Positions 11,229 through 26,439 are shown, numbered from the stretch's first letter. The stretch: DNA of 64,000 nt from an uncultured Lactobacillus sp. (GCA_946477855.1 CAMKZU010000001.1:1-64000); one strand, 5' to 3'. Program-made: numbers and translations. The notes: a model not told the origin generated them from the letters alone.

Positions 11229-11463
11229 TTGATCTGAGTCGATCGAATAGCTTAATTGTATAAGGTTGACCGGTCAAACATAAGACATGCGAGATAGTAA
11301 ATAACTTTCGAATCGGAAAACTATCTTCAAAGATAGGATCCATATTCGTTGCGATACATCTCATTTTTTGAACACTGCGGGTTCAACAAGCATTGTTTTG
11401 CTATGTTTCGATGACTCGGATTTCTTGAGAATATTAGGAAACGGTCTATGGACCGTTTTTTTG
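11229..11463 (+). ncRNA. Structured ncRNA, closed long hairpin, 6S RNA-like candidate
   Basis: 5' arm ATCTGAGTCGATCGAA (11232-11247) pairs with 3' arm TTCGATGACTCGGAT (11407-11421); interior complementary segments (GAGAT/ATCTC, GATAGT/ACTATC); upstream promoter; terminator acggtctatggaccgttttttt at 11441-11462. Confidence 0.5.
11441..11462 (+). terminator. Rho-independent terminator of ncRNA
   Basis: acggtc-tatg-gaccgt followed by T-run. Confidence 0.75.
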
Positions 11464-11475
11464 TTTGGAGATTTT

Positions 11476-11757
11476 ATGGCTATAAAAGTTGTTATCACTA
11501 TATATCTTGCAATATTACTTTTGACTGCCTTTTATTTATGGCATAATCGCCACAGTCATTTTTTAATCTATGATAGTAAAAACATTTCTAACTTCAGCTC
11601 TATCATGTCCTGGACTGCGATTATCTTGGGTTTAGAAACTTTATTGGGTCTAGTTTTAGTATTTCAGGCAAATAAGTATCTTAATTTAATTACCCTAGCT
11701 CTCAGCAGCATCACGATTTTAATTTTTAGTCTTTTACTTAATCAAAAGGGTGATTAA
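11476..11757 (+). CDS. Small membrane protein (3 predicted TM helices)
   Basis: ATG at 11476 preceded by ttggag; MAIKVVITIYLAILLLTAFYLW...; upstream start at 11368 would overlap the ncRNA. Confidence 0.7.
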   Translation: MAIKVVITIYLAILLLTAFYLWHNRHSHFLIYDSKNISNFSSIMSWTAIILGLETLLGLVLVFQANKYLNLITLALSSITILIFSLLLNQKGD

Positions 11758-11801
11758 TTGCACTAAAATTTGGTAAAATAATGGTAAGAGAGGTGTTTTA
11801 A

Positions 11802-12257
11802 ATGATGAAACAATATCACCGTATTCAAGTCGCAGTTGATGGTTCGAAGGAAGCCGACCTAGCTTTTAAAAAAGCTATCTCTGCTGCTAAACGGAATGAT
11901 GCTGCATTGGAAATTCTGCATGTCATTGATACCAGATCTTTCCAAAATGTTTCTAGCTTTGATTCAGAGATGGTTGAGCAAGTATCAAACGATGCTAAGG
12001 AAAAATTGCAGAATTATTACAAGCAAGCTACGCAAGCTGGCGTCAAGGAAGTTCACTACTCAATTGAATTTGGAGCTCCCAAGGCAATCATTGCCCACCA
12101 GTTTCCTAAAAAGCACCAAGTTGATTTAATTGTATTAGGAGCTACTGGTCTGAACGCTGTTGAGCGCATACTAATCGGCAGTGTAACAGAATACGTTACC
12201 AGAACTGCTGATTGTGACGTCTTAGTCTGCCGTTCAAACGAAAACTTAACCAAGTAA
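11802..12257 (+). CDS. Universal stress protein UspA family
   Basis: RIQVAVDGSKEADLAFKKA...DLIVLGATGLNAVERILIGSVTEYVTRTADCDVLVCR. Confidence 0.93.
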   Translation: MMKQYHRIQVAVDGSKEADLAFKKAISAAKRNDAALEILHVIDTRSFQNVSSFDSEMVEQVSNDAKEKLQNYYKQATQAGVKEVHYSIEFGAPKAIIAHQFPKKHQVDLIVLGATGLNAVERILIGSVTEYVTRTADCDVLVCRSNENLTK

Positions 12258-12259
12258 AA

Positions 12260-12295
12260 AAGAGCATTTCATTTTTGACGTGAAATGCTCTTTTT
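12260..12295. terminator. Bidirectional terminator between uspA and rodA-like gene
   Basis: agagcatttcatttttgacgtgaaatgctctttttg. Confidence 0.85.
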
Positions 12296-12311
12296 GTGTG
12301 TTATTAAATTT

Positions 12312-13505
12312 TTAGAAATCGCCTGCTTGGCTAAACATGTAGTCTTTATTATGAAACTTCATGGACAAAATCATCCCAATACCAATCATATTTCCAATAA
12401 GGGCTGAACCACCTTGGGAGATAAACGGCAACGGAATACCTGTGAGCGGCAAGAGATCAATACTCATACCAATATTTTCAAACACATGGAAAAGTATCAT
12501 CATAATTACGCCGGTTGAGACGTAGGAATAAAAGGCGTTTTTAGTATCAAATGTGATACGTACCATCTGCACAATTAAGTATAAGTAAAGCAGAATGACG
12601 GCTACACTACCAACAAAGCCGAATGATTCACCAATTACTGAATAAACCATGTCAGAGCCCCGCACTGGTACGTAAACACTCAGCTTGCCAAAGCCATTGC
12701 CAAAAATTTGTCCAGAACCAATCGACTGCATACTTTGCCACAATTGATAGGCAGCTTTAGAAGTATCAGTAGATGGATTCAGCCAAGACATAATACGTCT
12801 GAACTGGTATGGCTGGAAAAAGTGACTTAAAATTGATTGTCCTCCGGGCGTGGTAACCATGTAAATGACCACAACTCCCAAGACAAAAACTGCCGCAAAC
12901 ATTGGTGCAATTATCTTCCAGGAAATACCGGAAACCAGCACCACGCCACCAACAATTGCAATGAAGACCAGCATCGTACCGAAGTCATTTTGCAATTTTA
13001 ACAGTATGGCAATCGGTAACAGCCAAGCTAGCATTTTACCGATTAAAATCCAGTCATTTTTGATAGTATGAGCAAACTTATCGTTATGTTCACGCACGAC
13101 CCGCGCCAGCATTAATATAAAGGCTGGTTTCATGACTTCAGATGGCTGAAAAGAAATTGGCCCGAGCTTAAACCAGCTTTTGGCACCGGCATCTGCAGCA
13201 ATACTACGATTATAAAAGAACAAAACCGCAATCAAGAGCAAGATGCCAAGTCCATAAACATACGGCGCGATGCGGAAAAGTTGCTCAGCATCAAACTGAA
13301 TTACAAACACAACGATGGCCACCGAAATAATATACCAAAGTCCTTGCATTGCCACAGCTTTAACCGGGCTACCCATGTGACTGGGATCGTCAACCGCCGC
13401 AAAATAAATGGAATAAAGGCCCACTGCTGCTAGCAGCAATACAGGGACAACAATATTCCAGGCAATGCGATCAAAAAGACTGGATTTATTTTGTACTTTG
13501 ACCAT
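12312..13505 (-). CDS. rodA: FtsW/RodA/SpoVE family SEDS protein (rod shape type)
   Basis: Polytopic; GFGKLSVYVPVRGSDMVYSVIGESFGFVGS; GIPLPFISQGGSALIGNM. Confidence 0.9.
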   Translation of the reverse strand: MVKVQNKSSLFDRIAWNIVVPVLLLAAVGLYSIYFAAVDDPSHMGSPVKAVAMQGLWYIISVAIVVFVIQFDAEQLFRIAPYVYGLGILLLIAVLFFYNRSIAADAGAKSWFKLGPISFQPSEVMKPAFILMLARVVREHNDKFAHTIKNDWILIGKMLAWLLPIAILLKLQNDFGTMLVFIAIVGGVVLVSGISWKIIAPMFAAVFVLGVVVIYMVTTPGGQSILSHFFQPYQFRRIMSWLNPSTDTSKAAYQLWQSMQSIGSGQIFGNGFGKLSVYVPVRGSDMVYSVIGESFGFVGSVAVILLYLYLIVQMVRITFDTKNAFYSYVSTGVIMMILFHVFENIGMSIDLLPLTGIPLPFISQGGSALIGNMIGIGMILSMKFHNKDYMFSQAGDF

Positions 13506-13521
13506 TAATTATCACAACCTA

Positions 13522-13749
13522 TTATTTTTCATGTAAAGCAAAGTATGAAAGCAAATCATTAATGCTGCTTTCTAAGCTTTTGGCATACAAGATGCTATTG
13601 GTTTTACCAGTTGTAGCCCGGTAACGACCAGCAATTTTTTCAATTACTCCAATAGATTTTTTCTGAGGGATTACTACTTCCCAGGTCGGGTTTTCTTTTC
13701 CCTTGACTTCATTAATTTCAACGTTAATATTTTCAGGTTTTTTTGACAT
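13522..13749 (-). CDS. DUF2969 family protein
   Basis: MSKKPENINVEINEVKGKENPTWEVVIPQKKSIGVIEKIAG...; typical position beside mbl/rodA in lactobacilli. Confidence 0.75.
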   Translation of the reverse strand: MSKKPENINVEINEVKGKENPTWEVVIPQKKSIGVIEKIAGRYRATTGKTNSILYAKSLESSINDLLSYFALHEK

Positions 13750-13757
13750 AAATTCTC

Positions 13758-14051
13758 CTACTTTATATTTGGATGAAACTTTTTCGCTATGATTTCATCT
13801 TCATATCGTTCTGGATGGGGATTGCGAAAAATTGTAAATTTATCTGGTACCGGATCAACTCCACCGCGCACAAAAGGATTGCAACGCAATATCCGGCAAA
13901 TTCCCATTATTAGTCCTAAAAATGGCCCAAATTTGGTCAGTGCATCAACCATATAAGTTGAGCAGGTCGGATAATAACGGCAAGACTTTGGCAAAGCCGG
14001 AGAAATAAATCTCTGGTAGATTCTAACTAAATAAATCAGTATTTTCCGCAA
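13758..14051 (-). CDS. yidD: Membrane protein insertion efficiency factor YidD
   Basis: [35 protein letters not shown]...[14 protein letters not shown]. Confidence 0.95.
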   Translation of the reverse strand: MRKILIYLVRIYQRFISPALPKSCRYYPTCSTYMVDALTKFGPFLGLIMGICRILRCNPFVRGGVDPVPDKFTIFRNPHPERYEDEIIAKKFHPNIK

Positions 14052-14068
14052 ATCGAGCCTCCAAAAAA

Positions 14069-15058
14069 TTAGTGGCGCTGATGCTTTTCAATGTTCTTGA
14101 GCAAAATCCCAGTACCAAGTGCTACAGCTTCCAGTGGATGATCGGCTGTAAGTACCGGCACTTTAAGGTAATATGAAATCAGCTTGTCAATATTTTTCAA
14201 AAGTGCCCCGCCACCAGTCAGCATAATGCCACGATCAATGATATCCGCCGAAAGCTCAGGTGGTGTTTTTTCCAAAACTTCTTTAGTAGACGCGATAATA
14301 GTCATCAAGCCATCGTGGAGTGCTTCCTGGATTTCCGGTGCAGTCACGGTAGCCTGTTTTGGCAGACCATCAACCACGTCACGTCCACGAACAGTGATTG
14401 TTTCGTCCTTGTCTGGTTCAAAGGCACTACCAATTTCAATTTTAATTTGTTCAGCGGTACGTGAGCCAATCAGCAAGTTATGCTTATTTTTGATATAAGA
14501 AACAACTGCCTGGTTCATATGATCACCGGCATAGCGCAGTGATTGACTGGTAACAATTTCACCCATGGACAGCACAGCAATATCAGTAGTACCACCGCCA
14601 ATATCGATTACGATGTTGCCTTGAGGTTTAAAAATATCAAGACCAGCACCGACAGCAGCAACTTTAGGCTCAAAATCAAGGTAGACTTTGCCACCGCCAG
14701 ATTTTTCAGCAGCCTGAATAATCGCCTTCTGTTCAATTGATGTTACTCCTGTAGGAGCACAAATCAAAATATTTGGCTTGGACATAAAGCCCTTGACGTT
14801 CAGCTTTTCAATAAAGTAGGACAGCATCGCTTCAGTGATGTCGAAGTCAGCAATAACACCATTTTTTAAAGGACGAATTACGCGGATATTGCCCGGAGTT
14901 CTTCCTACCATCTTGTATGCTTCAGTTCCGACAGCTACTACTTTATTTGTACTTGTATTAACGGCAACAACTGAGGGCTCATTTAAGACAATTCCCTTGC
15001 CGGAAACATTAATGAGCACGTTTGCTGTTCCTAAATCTATTCCTATATCTCTTGCCAC
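14069..15058 (-). CDS. mbl: MreB/Mbl rod shape-determining protein
   Basis: [32 protein letters not shown]...[17 protein letters not shown]. Confidence 0.93.
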   Translation of the reverse strand: MARDIGIDLGTANVLINVSGKGIVLNEPSVVAVNTSTNKVVAVGTEAYKMVGRTPGNIRVIRPLKNGVIADFDITEAMLSYFIEKLNVKGFMSKPNILICAPTGVTSIEQKAIIQAAEKSGGGKVYLDFEPKVAAVGAGLDIFKPQGNIVIDIGGGTTDIAVLSMGEIVTSQSLRYAGDHMNQAVVSYIKNKHNLLIGSRTAEQIKIEIGSAFEPDKDETITVRGRDVVDGLPKQATVTAPEIQEALHDGLMTIIASTKEVLEKTPPELSADIIDRGIMLTGGGALLKNIDKLISYYLKVPVLTADHPLEAVALGTGILLKNIEKHQRH

Positions 15059-15139
15059 GATAATCCTCCATCATATTCAATGTATATTTTACCATAAAGA
15101 TTTCAAGTTTGTTTGGTACTTTATCCGCTTTACCAAGTC

Positions 15140-15370
15140 TTAAAAGAAATTACTTAATTGCAAAGAAGTATCAATTAATGTGATTAAAAAATTACCAACA
15201 AGAAAACCTAGAGCAATCGCAGCAAAAATTAGCAGCAGTTGTGCTTCAAAGACCCTGTTTTTACGAATTATTTTTTCAATGCGGACACTTTTCATAATCT
15301 GAAAGGACAAGCCGATCATAATTAAATAAATTACTATACTAATTAAGGCATGGACGCCAAGTTGAAACAT
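15140..15370 (-). CDS. DUF1146 family membrane protein
   Basis: MFQLGVHALISIVIYLIMIGLSFQIMKSVRIEKIIRKNRVFEAQLLLIFAAIALGFLVGNFL; ATG at 15370 preferred over ORF-track start at 15466, which lies beyond a terminator. Confidence 0.8.
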   Translation of the reverse strand: MFQLGVHALISIVIYLIMIGLSFQIMKSVRIEKIIRKNRVFEAQLLLIFAAIALGFLVGNFLITLIDTSLQLSNFF

Positions 15371-15401
15371 ATTCTTTCTCACTTTTCTTAAGTCACAATA
15401 A

Positions 15402-15431
15402 AAGCGGACGCACAAAGCAGTGCATCCGCTT
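15402..15431 (-). terminator. Terminator downstream of atpC
   Basis: aagcggacgcacaaagcagtgcatccgctt, T-rich on minus strand. Confidence 0.75.
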
Positions 15432-15443
15432 AAAACTTTAATT

Positions 15444-15881
15444 CTAATTGTCTGAATTGTAAACACTTATTCGATTGATGGCTCTTCTGAGTGCAACCTG
15501 TGCCCTCTCAAGTGATCGCTGGTCATGAGCAGCTTGAGCCTTTTTCAGTGCATTTTGTGCACGTTCTCTAGCTGCCTTAGCCCGAGATACATCAATATTG
15601 CCAGCTCGTTCAGCACTGTCAGCAATTATAGTAGCTACGTTATTGGAAAATTCAAAGTAGCCACCGCTAACAGCAATGTGATTGACAACATTATTCATTT
15701 CGCGGCTTCTTTTAACCTTAATCTCACCTATCGCCAGTGGAGTTAAAATCGGCAAGTGATTATACATCACTGAACGTTGACCATCAATTGCCCGCATTTC
15801 CACAATACTGGAGTGATGAGAAAAAATCAGTCCATCTGGAGTTACAACATTTACCATAAAAAGTTTTTCTGGATCTGCCAT
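15444..15881 (-). CDS. atpC: ATP synthase F1 epsilon subunit
   Basis: [49 protein letters not shown]. Confidence 0.96.
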   Translation of the reverse strand: MADPEKLFMVNVVTPDGLIFSHHSSIVEMRAIDGQRSVMYNHLPILTPLAIGEIKVKRSREMNNVVNHIAVSGGYFEFSNNVATIIADSAERAGNIDVSRAKAARERAQNALKKAQAAHDQRSLERAQVALRRAINRISVYNSDN

Positions 15882-15892
15882 TTGACATCACC

Positions 15893-17350
<1,458 letters not shown>

Positions 17351-17354
17351 TTAA

Positions 17355-18317
17355 TTATTTCAAAGCATTAGCACCACTGACAATTTCAGTAATTTCAGTA
17401 GTGATTTCTGCTTGTCTTGCACGGTTTAATTTAGTAGTTAAACTCGAAACCAAATCATCAACGTTGTCCGTAGCACTCTGCATTGCAGTCATTGAACTGG
17501 CATGCTCTGCAGTTTTGGCATCCAAAATAGCACCGTAAATTGTAGAGCGGGCATATTGAGGAATTAGTGTTGTTAAAACGGCATTAACATCAGGTTCGAT
17601 ATCGTATTCTAAGTCTTTATGAGCTTCAGCTTCTTTGACACCAATATCAATGTCAACGATCGGCAACATTTTTTCAACCCGAAATGCAGATGATAACGAA
17701 TTAATATGGTGAGTATAACAAACATACAGCTCATCATAAACTCCGTTCAAATACATTTTGATCGCAGTTGAAACAATTGGTAAAACTTCATCAAAAGTAG
17801 GTACATCAGTAATACTGTCATTTTCATACACAACATTAAGATTGTTTTTCTTGAAGAAATCAGCACCTACTGACCCAACGGCTAAGACTTTAACATCTTT
17901 ATGTTCTGCTTTTGAATCCTCAAATAGACCCATCATGTTTTTAATGACAGCACTGTTATAAGATCCGACTAGACCACGGTCACCGGTGATAACCAAATAA
18001 CCAGTAGAGTTGATCTTTTTGCGTGCCTGGACCATATCGGAAACAATTCCCAAGCCAAAGACATTTTCATAGTCAATTTTGCCAATACTTTCTTCGTCAA
18101 TTGCCACATGCTCTTTATGCAAGTGATTGACTACCTCAGCACTCATCAAACGTGATAAAGTTTGCCGCACATGATCATTATAAATTGTGTAACCTTTGTC
18201 TCGCTTTTCAGTTTGGTTTAATTTTGATGCCGAAACCATTCTCATGGCCTCAGTAATTTTACCAGTTTGCTTAACTGAAGCTATTTTCTTCTTCAACGCA
18301 AGTAAAGATGCAGGCAT
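17355..18317 (-). CDS. atpG: ATP synthase F1 gamma subunit
   Basis: [33 protein letters not shown]; operon position. Confidence 0.97.
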   Translation of the reverse strand: MPASLLALKKKIASVKQTGKITEAMRMVSASKLNQTEKRDKGYTIYNDHVRQTLSRLMSAEVVNHLHKEHVAIDEESIGKIDYENVFGLGIVSDMVQARKKINSTGYLVITGDRGLVGSYNSAVIKNMMGLFEDSKAEHKDVKVLAVGSVGADFFKKNNLNVVYENDSITDVPTFDEVLPIVSTAIKMYLNGVYDELYVCYTHHINSLSSAFRVEKMLPIVDIDIGVKEAEAHKDLEYDIEPDVNAVLTTLIPQYARSTIYGAILDAKTAEHASSMTAMQSATDNVDDLVSSLTTKLNRARQAEITTEITEIVSGANALK

Positions 18318-18328
18318 ATAACTACCTC

Positions 18329-20402
<2,074 letters not shown>

Positions 20403-20403
<1 letters not shown>

Positions 20404-20915
20404 TATTTATTCAGCCCCTTAATAAACTGATCAACCAAATCTTTTTGGTCATCAGCAGATAAATTCTTAGAAATTACTTTTTCCGCAATCGTTACAGAAA
20501 TATCTGCTACTTGTGCACGGGCTTCGTCTAAAGCATCGGCTTTCGCCTGAGCGGCAGCGACCTTTGCTTTTTCATGAATTGAAGCTGCGTTATCATTTGC
20601 TTCTGCCACAATCTGCGTACTGGTTTTTTCAGCATTCGCCTTTGCATCAGTAAGAATTTGCGTTGCTTCTTGTCTTGAGTTCTTCAAGGCAGCTTCACGC
20701 TCATTAGCCAAAACTTCGGCCTTTTTGCGATTGTCTGCAGCCGAATCAAGATCACTGATTACCTTTTGGCGTCTTTTTTCCATCATGTCGGAGACAGGGC
20801 CCCAAGCATAATGCTTAACCAAAAGAAGCAAAATTGCGAAAACAATTAAATACCAGAGGGTATTTCCCAGGTAAATATGACCTGCTGAGGCCGCAAATAA
20901 AATTTGAAATGTCAT
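20403..20915 (-). CDS. atpF: ATP synthase F0 b subunit
   Basis: LGNTLWYLIVFAILLLLVKHYAWGPVSDMMEKRRQKVISDLDSA. Confidence 0.96.
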
Positions 20916-20957
20916 TTACTGCCCTTCTCTCTTTTACCTAAATTATTTTAAATAAAA

Positions 20958-21182
20958 TTAAACGAAGAGAATCAGGAAAGCAACAACAATTGCCAAAATA
21001 GGAACGGCTTCAATCAAACCAACACCGATGAACATAGTTGATCTCAAGTTACCAGCGCTTTCTGGTTGACGGGCCATGCTCTCAACGGTCTTAGTGATAA
21101 CTTTACCATTACCCCAAGAAGCTGCTAAAGCAGCAATACCAGCTACGATAGCTGCTGAGATATATTTAAAAGCTTGTGACAT
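20958..21182 (-). CDS. atpE: ATP synthase F0 c subunit
   Basis: 74 aa, two TM helices, [36 protein letters not shown]. Confidence 0.97.
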   Translation of the reverse strand: MSQAFKYISAAIVAGIAALAASWGNGKVITKTVESMARQPESAGNLRSTMFIGVGLIEAVPILAIVVAFLILFV

Positions 21183-21200
21183 ATTTAAACCTCCAATAAA

Positions 21201-21914
21201 TTATTCTTTTGTAACCTTTTTTCCAACATAAACCATGGATAAGGTTACGAAAACATATGCCTGGATAGAGCCAATGAAGACAGAGAATCCTTGCCATATC
21301 ATAGCAAGCGGTGCTGCTAAAACCAAAGTGACAACACCAAAGCTAGGAGCAAAGCTGTTACCTATTAAAGTTAACAACACTTCACCTGCATAGATATTAC
21401 CATATAAACGCAAAGATAATGTCAAGAAATTAGTGACCTCTTCAATCATATTAATGGGAAACAGGAAACTAACAGGTTCGGCATAATTGCGCCAATAGCC
21501 ACCAGTACCGAATTTTTGCATTCCAAATGTAAATGAAAGAAGCAAGGTCATCATTGCAAACGACATTGTCGTCACCGGGTCTGCAGTAGGAGATTTAACA
21601 AAGATGTTATCTCCCGCTTTAACCTCTAGGAAGAGGCCTAACTGGTTCATAAACCAAATATAGATGAATAGAACAAAAGCATACAAGGAAAGGTGCTTTC
21701 TAGCATCGACATCACTGACATTGTCTTTAACAATACCATCAGTGAAGTCTATGAGGTATTCCATGATATTTTGCTTTTTATTCGGCTTCATCTCAACTTT
21801 GCGCGATAGCCAGATGCAGACAAACAATACTACAGCTGCCATTAACGTTGAGCCTATGATCCCAGACAGATCAAATGTTAAACCCAGAAATTTAAAAACA
21901 AATGATTGCTCCAA
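21201..21914 (-). CDS. atpB: ATP synthase F0 a subunit
   Basis: SLRLYGNIYAGEVLLTLIG...GSIQAYVFVTLSMVYVGKKV. Confidence 0.97.
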   Translation of the reverse strand: MEQSFVFKFLGLTFDLSGIIGSTLMAAVVLFVCIWLSRKVEMKPNKKQNIMEYLIDFTDGIVKDNVSDVDARKHLSLYAFVLFIYIWFMNQLGLFLEVKAGDNIFVKSPTADPVTTMSFAMMTLLLSFTFGMQKFGTGGYWRNYAEPVSFLFPINMIEEVTNFLTLSLRLYGNIYAGEVLLTLIGNSFAPSFGVVTLVLAAPLAMIWQGFSVFIGSIQAYVFVTLSMVYVGKKVTKE

Positions 21915-22031
21915 TTCTTCGTGACCTCCCTTCTCGTGCCCAAATTATCGAACACTCATACAATATTAACACCATTCAATAATTTTGTGAAAAATGTAAG
22001 CGAATTTTGCGACTATTTTACCTAAAAACAG

Positions 22032-22661
22032 TTATTTCGTACCAAATAGCCTGTCGCCGGCATCCCCCAGACCTGGTGTAATATAGCCGTTTGGCAACAA
22101 TTTTTCATCTTCTGCAGCAGCATAAATATCAACGTCTGGATTTTCTTCTTGAATAGCTTTGACGCCTTCAGGAGCAGCTACTAGTACAGCCAGTTTGATA
22201 ACTTTGACGCCACGCTTTTTAAGCGCACCAATCGCCATATTAGCAGAACCACCAGTAGCAAGCATTGGATCTACAACCAAACATTCACGTTCAGCCACAT
22301 CTTTTGGCATTTTGCAGAAATACTCATGTGGCGTAAGAGTTTCTTCATCCCGGTACATGCCAATTACTCCCACCTTGGCTGACGGAATCATTTCCATAAC
22401 ACCATTAAGCATACCAATACCGGCACGTAAAATTGGCACAATCGTCATCTTTTTGCCGGCAATCTCTTTTTGGGTGGTCTTGCCAATTGGTGTTTCAATT
22501 TCAACATCTTTGAGCGGCAAATCTCTGGTAATTTCATAAGTCATCAGTCCCCCGATTTCACCGACTATCCGCCGAAACTCGTTGGAACTTGTTTCCTTAC
22601 GCCTAATAATTGTTAACTTGTGTTGAATTAACGGATGATTCAAAACCGTAAATTTGCCCAT
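22032..22661 (-). CDS. upp: Uracil phosphoribosyltransferase
   Basis: [50 protein letters not shown]...[10 protein letters not shown]. Confidence 0.97.
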   Translation of the reverse strand: MGKFTVLNHPLIQHKLTIIRRKETSSNEFRRIVGEIGGLMTYEITRDLPLKDVEIETPIGKTTQKEIAGKKMTIVPILRAGIGMLNGVMEMIPSAKVGVIGMYRDEETLTPHEYFCKMPKDVAERECLVVDPMLATGGSANMAIGALKKRGVKVIKLAVLVAAPEGVKAIQEENPDVDIYAAAEDEKLLPNGYITPGLGDAGDRLFGTK

Positions 22662-22711
22662 CTTTTTCCTCCTATAAACATAATTACGTTTACGAGTATT
22701 TTAATAAAAAA

Positions 22712-22736
22712 AGCAAAGGGTTTAAAGTCCTTTGCT
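22712..22736 (-). terminator. Terminator downstream of Sua5-type gene or upstream attenuator of upp
   Basis: agcaaagggtttaaagtcctttgct. Confidence 0.55.
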
Positions 22737-22745
22737 AGTAAATTT

Positions 22746-23753
22746 TTATTTTGTCTGATAATGGTGGCCTGCAGCTGCCTTATTAAGCCGATTCATGTAG
22801 GCTAAGGTGTCCTCGCTGCCGTTAAATCCCTGCACAAAAATTTGTTTGATTTCGGGCTTATCGTCAAAATAACGCAAGCCTCCGAATAAATTATGATTGG
22901 CATCCGCTAAATTTTGACCTAGATTAAATTTATTAACTGCTGGCAACTTAATTTTTTTAAGCACAGTGGCTAAAGCCATCACTCCTGTCGCACTCGTCAA
23001 TTCTATATTGGCAAAATCCTGCGGATCATCAACCACGACTACTGGAGCACTGGGAGCATAATGGCGGTATTTCATCCCCGGAGCTTTTGGAACATCCTTA
23101 TCAGAAACCTTGCCGCTGTTAATTAAAACTTTTTCACCTAGGGCATTACTCAACTCTTCTGGTGTAATTGCACCAGGACGTAAAACGATTGGCGTTGCAA
23201 CAGAGAGGTCAATAATTGTTGATTCCAAGCCTACTTCTGTTGGCCCGCCATCAATAATTCCGCCAATTTTACCCTTTAAATCATGATAAACATGCTGGGC
23301 TGTAGTTGGACTGGGCTTAGTTGACGTGTTTGCTGAAGGTCCGACAATTGGATAACCCAATTTACTGATTAACTCATGAGTCAAAGCATCATTGGGACAA
23401 CGAAAAGCAACAGTGTCAAGACCACCGGTGACAGCTTTAGGCAAACTGTTTGGTTTAACATAAAGCAAAAGGGTTAAAGGACCAGGCCAAAATTTTTTAA
23501 TTAACTTTTGAGCACGTTCTGGAACTTCTTTGGCATACTTAGACATCATTTGAGCATCAGAAACGGTCACAATTAAAGGATTGTCACTAGGACGACCTTT
23601 AGCTGCGTAAACATTTTTTACAGCTTTTTCATTTGTGGCAATGGCACCTAGGCCATAGACTGTTTCTGTCGGAAAAGCAACCAACTTTCCTTCAGCAAGC
23701 AGCTTTACCGCATCATCTATTTGATCTTGTGAAAAAATTTTTGTTTCCATCAT
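22746..23753 (-). CDS. Threonylcarbamoyl-AMP synthase (Sua5/YrdC/YwlC)
   Basis: AFPTETVYGLGAIATNEKAVKNVYAAKGRPSDNPLIVTV; C-terminal Sua5 domain. Confidence 0.95.
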   Translation of the reverse strand: MMETKIFSQDQIDDAVKLLAEGKLVAFPTETVYGLGAIATNEKAVKNVYAAKGRPSDNPLIVTVSDAQMMSKYAKEVPERAQKLIKKFWPGPLTLLLYVKPNSLPKAVTGGLDTVAFRCPNDALTHELISKLGYPIVGPSANTSTKPSPTTAQHVYHDLKGKIGGIIDGGPTEVGLESTIIDLSVATPIVLRPGAITPEELSNALGEKVLINSGKVSDKDVPKAPGMKYRHYAPSAPVVVVDDPQDFANIELTSATGVMALATVLKKIKLPAVNKFNLGQNLADANHNLFGGLRYFDDKPEIKQIFVQGFNGSEDTLAYMNRLNKAAAGHHYQTK

Positions 23754-24598
23754 TTATTCCACTTTCCCCTAACCATACGTGGTTTGCCGGCTAAATCTTT
23801 TCGAAATTCTATGGTAAAATCAGGCAATTCTTGGGCAAATAACTCTGCCAGCTGGTCTTTTTCACTAAAGCCAAACTCCAAGAAAAATTCGCCGCCACTA
23901 TTTAAATGATCACGCACCTGTTTGACAAATTTCTGATAAAATTCAATTCCGTTTTTTCCACCAAAAAGAGCTTCTTTTGGTTCATTTTCCAGAACATTTT
24001 GGTCCATTACGTCTTTTTCTGTTTCCTTAATATAGGGAGGATTAGAAATAATTTTATCGAATTTTTCCAGTCCAATTAAGATATTGGCTTTACGGACCGT
24101 GACATCGACCTTATGAATCAAAAAGTTTTCTTCGCTTGTTCTTAGGGCCGCATCGGTGACATCAGAAGCATATAAGTCAAGGTCAGTAATTTGTTTTTTG
24201 GCAGCTTCTTTGGCTAGAGCTACAGTGATGCAACCAGAACCGGTGCCTAAATCAAGCACTTTGTCTCCGCTAGTTAGATCTTGCAGAGCCCATTCGACTA
24301 GTTCTTCTGTTTCAAAACGGGGTATTAAAACGCCGCGCTGCACTAAAATTTTGTAACCAAAAAACCAGGAGTAACCCAAAATATACTGAGGCGATATCCC
24401 TTTAGCCAGCTGGCGCACATCTTTTTGTGCCTGTTTAACCTGCTGCAGTGTTAGCTCCATATCTTGTTTTAACTGAAACTCACTTGGACTCAGCTGCAAT
24501 CTTTCAGCCAGCAAAAAGGCGATGTCTTCCGGCCTTGCTTCTGGTGCCGTTTCTGCAGCCCAGATTCTCAAGCTTTTTAAAGTGTCAATCTTAGACAT
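23750..24598 (-). CDS. prmC: Peptide chain release factor N5-glutamine methyltransferase
   Basis: [28 protein letters not shown]. Confidence 0.95.
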   Translation of the reverse strand: MSKIDTLKSLRIWAAETAPEARPEDIAFLLAERLQLSPSEFQLKQDMELTLQQVKQAQKDVRQLAKGISPQYILGYSWFFGYKILVQRGVLIPRFETEELVEWALQDLTSGDKVLDLGTGSGCITVALAKEAAKKQITDLDLYASDVTDAALRTSEENFLIHKVDVTVRKANILIGLEKFDKIISNPPYIKETEKDVMDQNVLENEPKEALFGGKNGIEFYQKFVKQVRDHLNSGGEFFLEFGFSEKDQLAELFAQELPDFTIEFRKDLAGKPRMVRGKWNK

Positions 24599-25679
24599 TT
24601 TGTTCAGCCAGCTCCTCTAGTTGCTTAGTTTGATTATACAAAATCAAAGCATCAATGATTTCATCAAGTTCACCATTCATTACCCGGTCAAGTTTATTAA
24701 GCGTCAAGCCGATACGATGATCAGTCACACGGTTTTGCGGGTAATTATATGTTCTAATACGCTCTGACCTGTCGCCAGTGCCGACAGCATTTTTGCGTTT
24801 GGCATCATACTTGTCCCGGTTTTGACTTTCATAATAATCATAGACACGAGATTTTAAAATCTGCATCGCTTTTTCCCGGTTTTGTTGTTGACTACGTTGG
24901 TCTTGCATTGCGACAACGATTCCTGTCGGCAAGTGCGTCATACGCACAGCACTCGAAGTTTTGTTAATGTGCTGACCACCGGCACCACTTGAGCGGTAGA
25001 CATCAACCCGAATATCTTTAGGATCTAAATCAAGGTCAACCTGTTCGTATTCGGGCATGACAGCAACAGTGGCCGTTGAAGTATGAACACGGCCTTGAGA
25101 TTCAGTTACAGGAACACGTTGCACGCGGTGTGCCCCATTTTCATATTTAAGTTTTGAATAAACCTTGTTGCCAGTAATCATAATAGCAACCCGCTTATAA
25201 CCGCCAACTTCGGTTGGTTCACTGTCGACGATAGAAACCTGCCAGTTTTGTCTTTCTGCATATTTTTCATACATTCTGAGCAAATCGCCAGCAAATAAGG
25301 AGGCTTCATCCCCACCAGCTGCACCCCTAATTTCCATGATAATATCCTTATCATCATTAGGGTCTTTGGGCAGCATTAAAATCTTGATTTCATCTTCAAG
25401 TTTAGCAATATCCTGTTCTAAATCAATATTTTCTTCTTTGGCCATTTCCACCAAATCAGAATCATTTTCATTAGCAATAATATCCTTATTATCAGAGATT
25501 TCTTTTTTATCGGCCTTATATTTGCGGTATTTTTCAACTACATCCCGCAAATCTGCTTCTTCTTTAGAAACCTCCATATACCTTTTAGTATCATTGATAA
25601 CTTCTGGGTCAGCCATCATCTCTTGTAATTCGTCATAATGAGCAACAAGACTTTCAAGCTGTGCCATAATCTTATCCAT
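24591..25679 (-). CDS. prfA: Peptide chain release factor 1
   Basis: [28 protein letters not shown]. Confidence 0.97.
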   Translation of the reverse strand: MDKIMAQLESLVAHYDELQEMMADPEVINDTKRYMEVSKEEADLRDVVEKYRKYKADKKEISDNKDIIANENDSDLVEMAKEENIDLEQDIAKLEDEIKILMLPKDPNDDKDIIMEIRGAAGGDEASLFAGDLLRMYEKYAERQNWQVSIVDSEPTEVGGYKRVAIMITGNKVYSKLKYENGAHRVQRVPVTESQGRVHTSTATVAVMPEYEQVDLDLDPKDIRVDVYRSSGAGGQHINKTSSAVRMTHLPTGIVVAMQDQRSQQQNREKAMQILKSRVYDYYESQNRDKYDAKRKNAVGTGDRSERIRTYNYPQNRVTDHRIGLTLNKLDRVMNGELDEIIDALILYNQTKQLEELAEQNV

Positions 25680-25696
25680 GTTGTTCTAATCCCTTC

Positions 25697-26296
25697 CTAT
25701 CTTGTTTGATCCGGGTGAAAATAATGAAACCGACAAACTGGGTAATAACTTTCATCCCCACCAATTTGAACCTGTTCACCTTCATAAACCGGTTTACCAT
25801 TGTGTATCCGTTGATTCATTGTAGCCTTTCTACCGCAGTAGTGGCAAATCGTTTTGATCTCTTTTATTTTATCAGCAAAAATCAATAAATTCTTGGTTCC
25901 TTCAAATAAATTATTCTGAAAGTCGTTTTTTAAGCCGAAAGTCATTACAGGAATGCATAAGTCATCGACTATTTTGGCGCATTCCACCACATGATGACGC
26001 TCCAAAAACTGAGCTTCATCAACAAACACGCAAGCAATCGCGCCATCTCCACGTGCTTTTTCCTGCTCATTCAACTTTTTTATATAAGCAAAAATATCAA
26101 AATCATGGTCAATCGGAACTGCATTTCTGTGAAGTCCAATTCTTGAGGCCACAGTTCCAACTCCACTGCGGTTATCAATACCGCTTGTTAACAAAGCGAT
26201 TTTACGACCTTGAGCTTCATAGTTATGAGCATCCTTTAGTATCTCTAAAGTTTTGCCACTGCTCATCGTGCCATACTCAAAAAATAATTGTGCCAT
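25697..26296 (-). CDS. tdk: Thymidine kinase
   Basis: [25 protein letters not shown]...VFVDEAQFL. Confidence 0.96.
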   Translation of the reverse strand: MAQLFFEYGTMSSGKTLEILKDAHNYEAQGRKIALLTSGIDNRSGVGTVASRIGLHRNAVPIDHDFDIFAYIKKLNEQEKARGDGAIACVFVDEAQFLERHHVVECAKIVDDLCIPVMTFGLKNDFQNNLFEGTKNLLIFADKIKEIKTICHYCGRKATMNQRIHNGKPVYEGEQVQIGGDESYYPVCRFHYFHPDQTR

Positions 26297-26439
26297 TTTT
26301 GCTCCTTTGATTCATTTAAATTCACCTAACTAATCTAGTATAATGTAAAAATAAAATATGTGTAGTTAAATGGTTAAAAACTCGTTTTCAGTTTGTGGCT
26401 ATGCTATAGTTGATAATGATTTTAAAGCGAGGGAAGAAA

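Noticed and set aside
11182-11364. Minus-strand 60-aa ORF
   Set aside because: Lies antisense across the promoter and structured RNA; no RBS or homology-like features
11368-11475. N-terminal extension of the small membrane protein ORF
   Set aside because: Overlaps the ncRNA and terminator; the RBS-supported ATG is at 11476
14184-14498. Antisense ORFs in mbl, ATP synthase, upp, prmC and other conserved genes
   Set aside because: Overlap conserved proteins of clear identity; expected mirror ORFs
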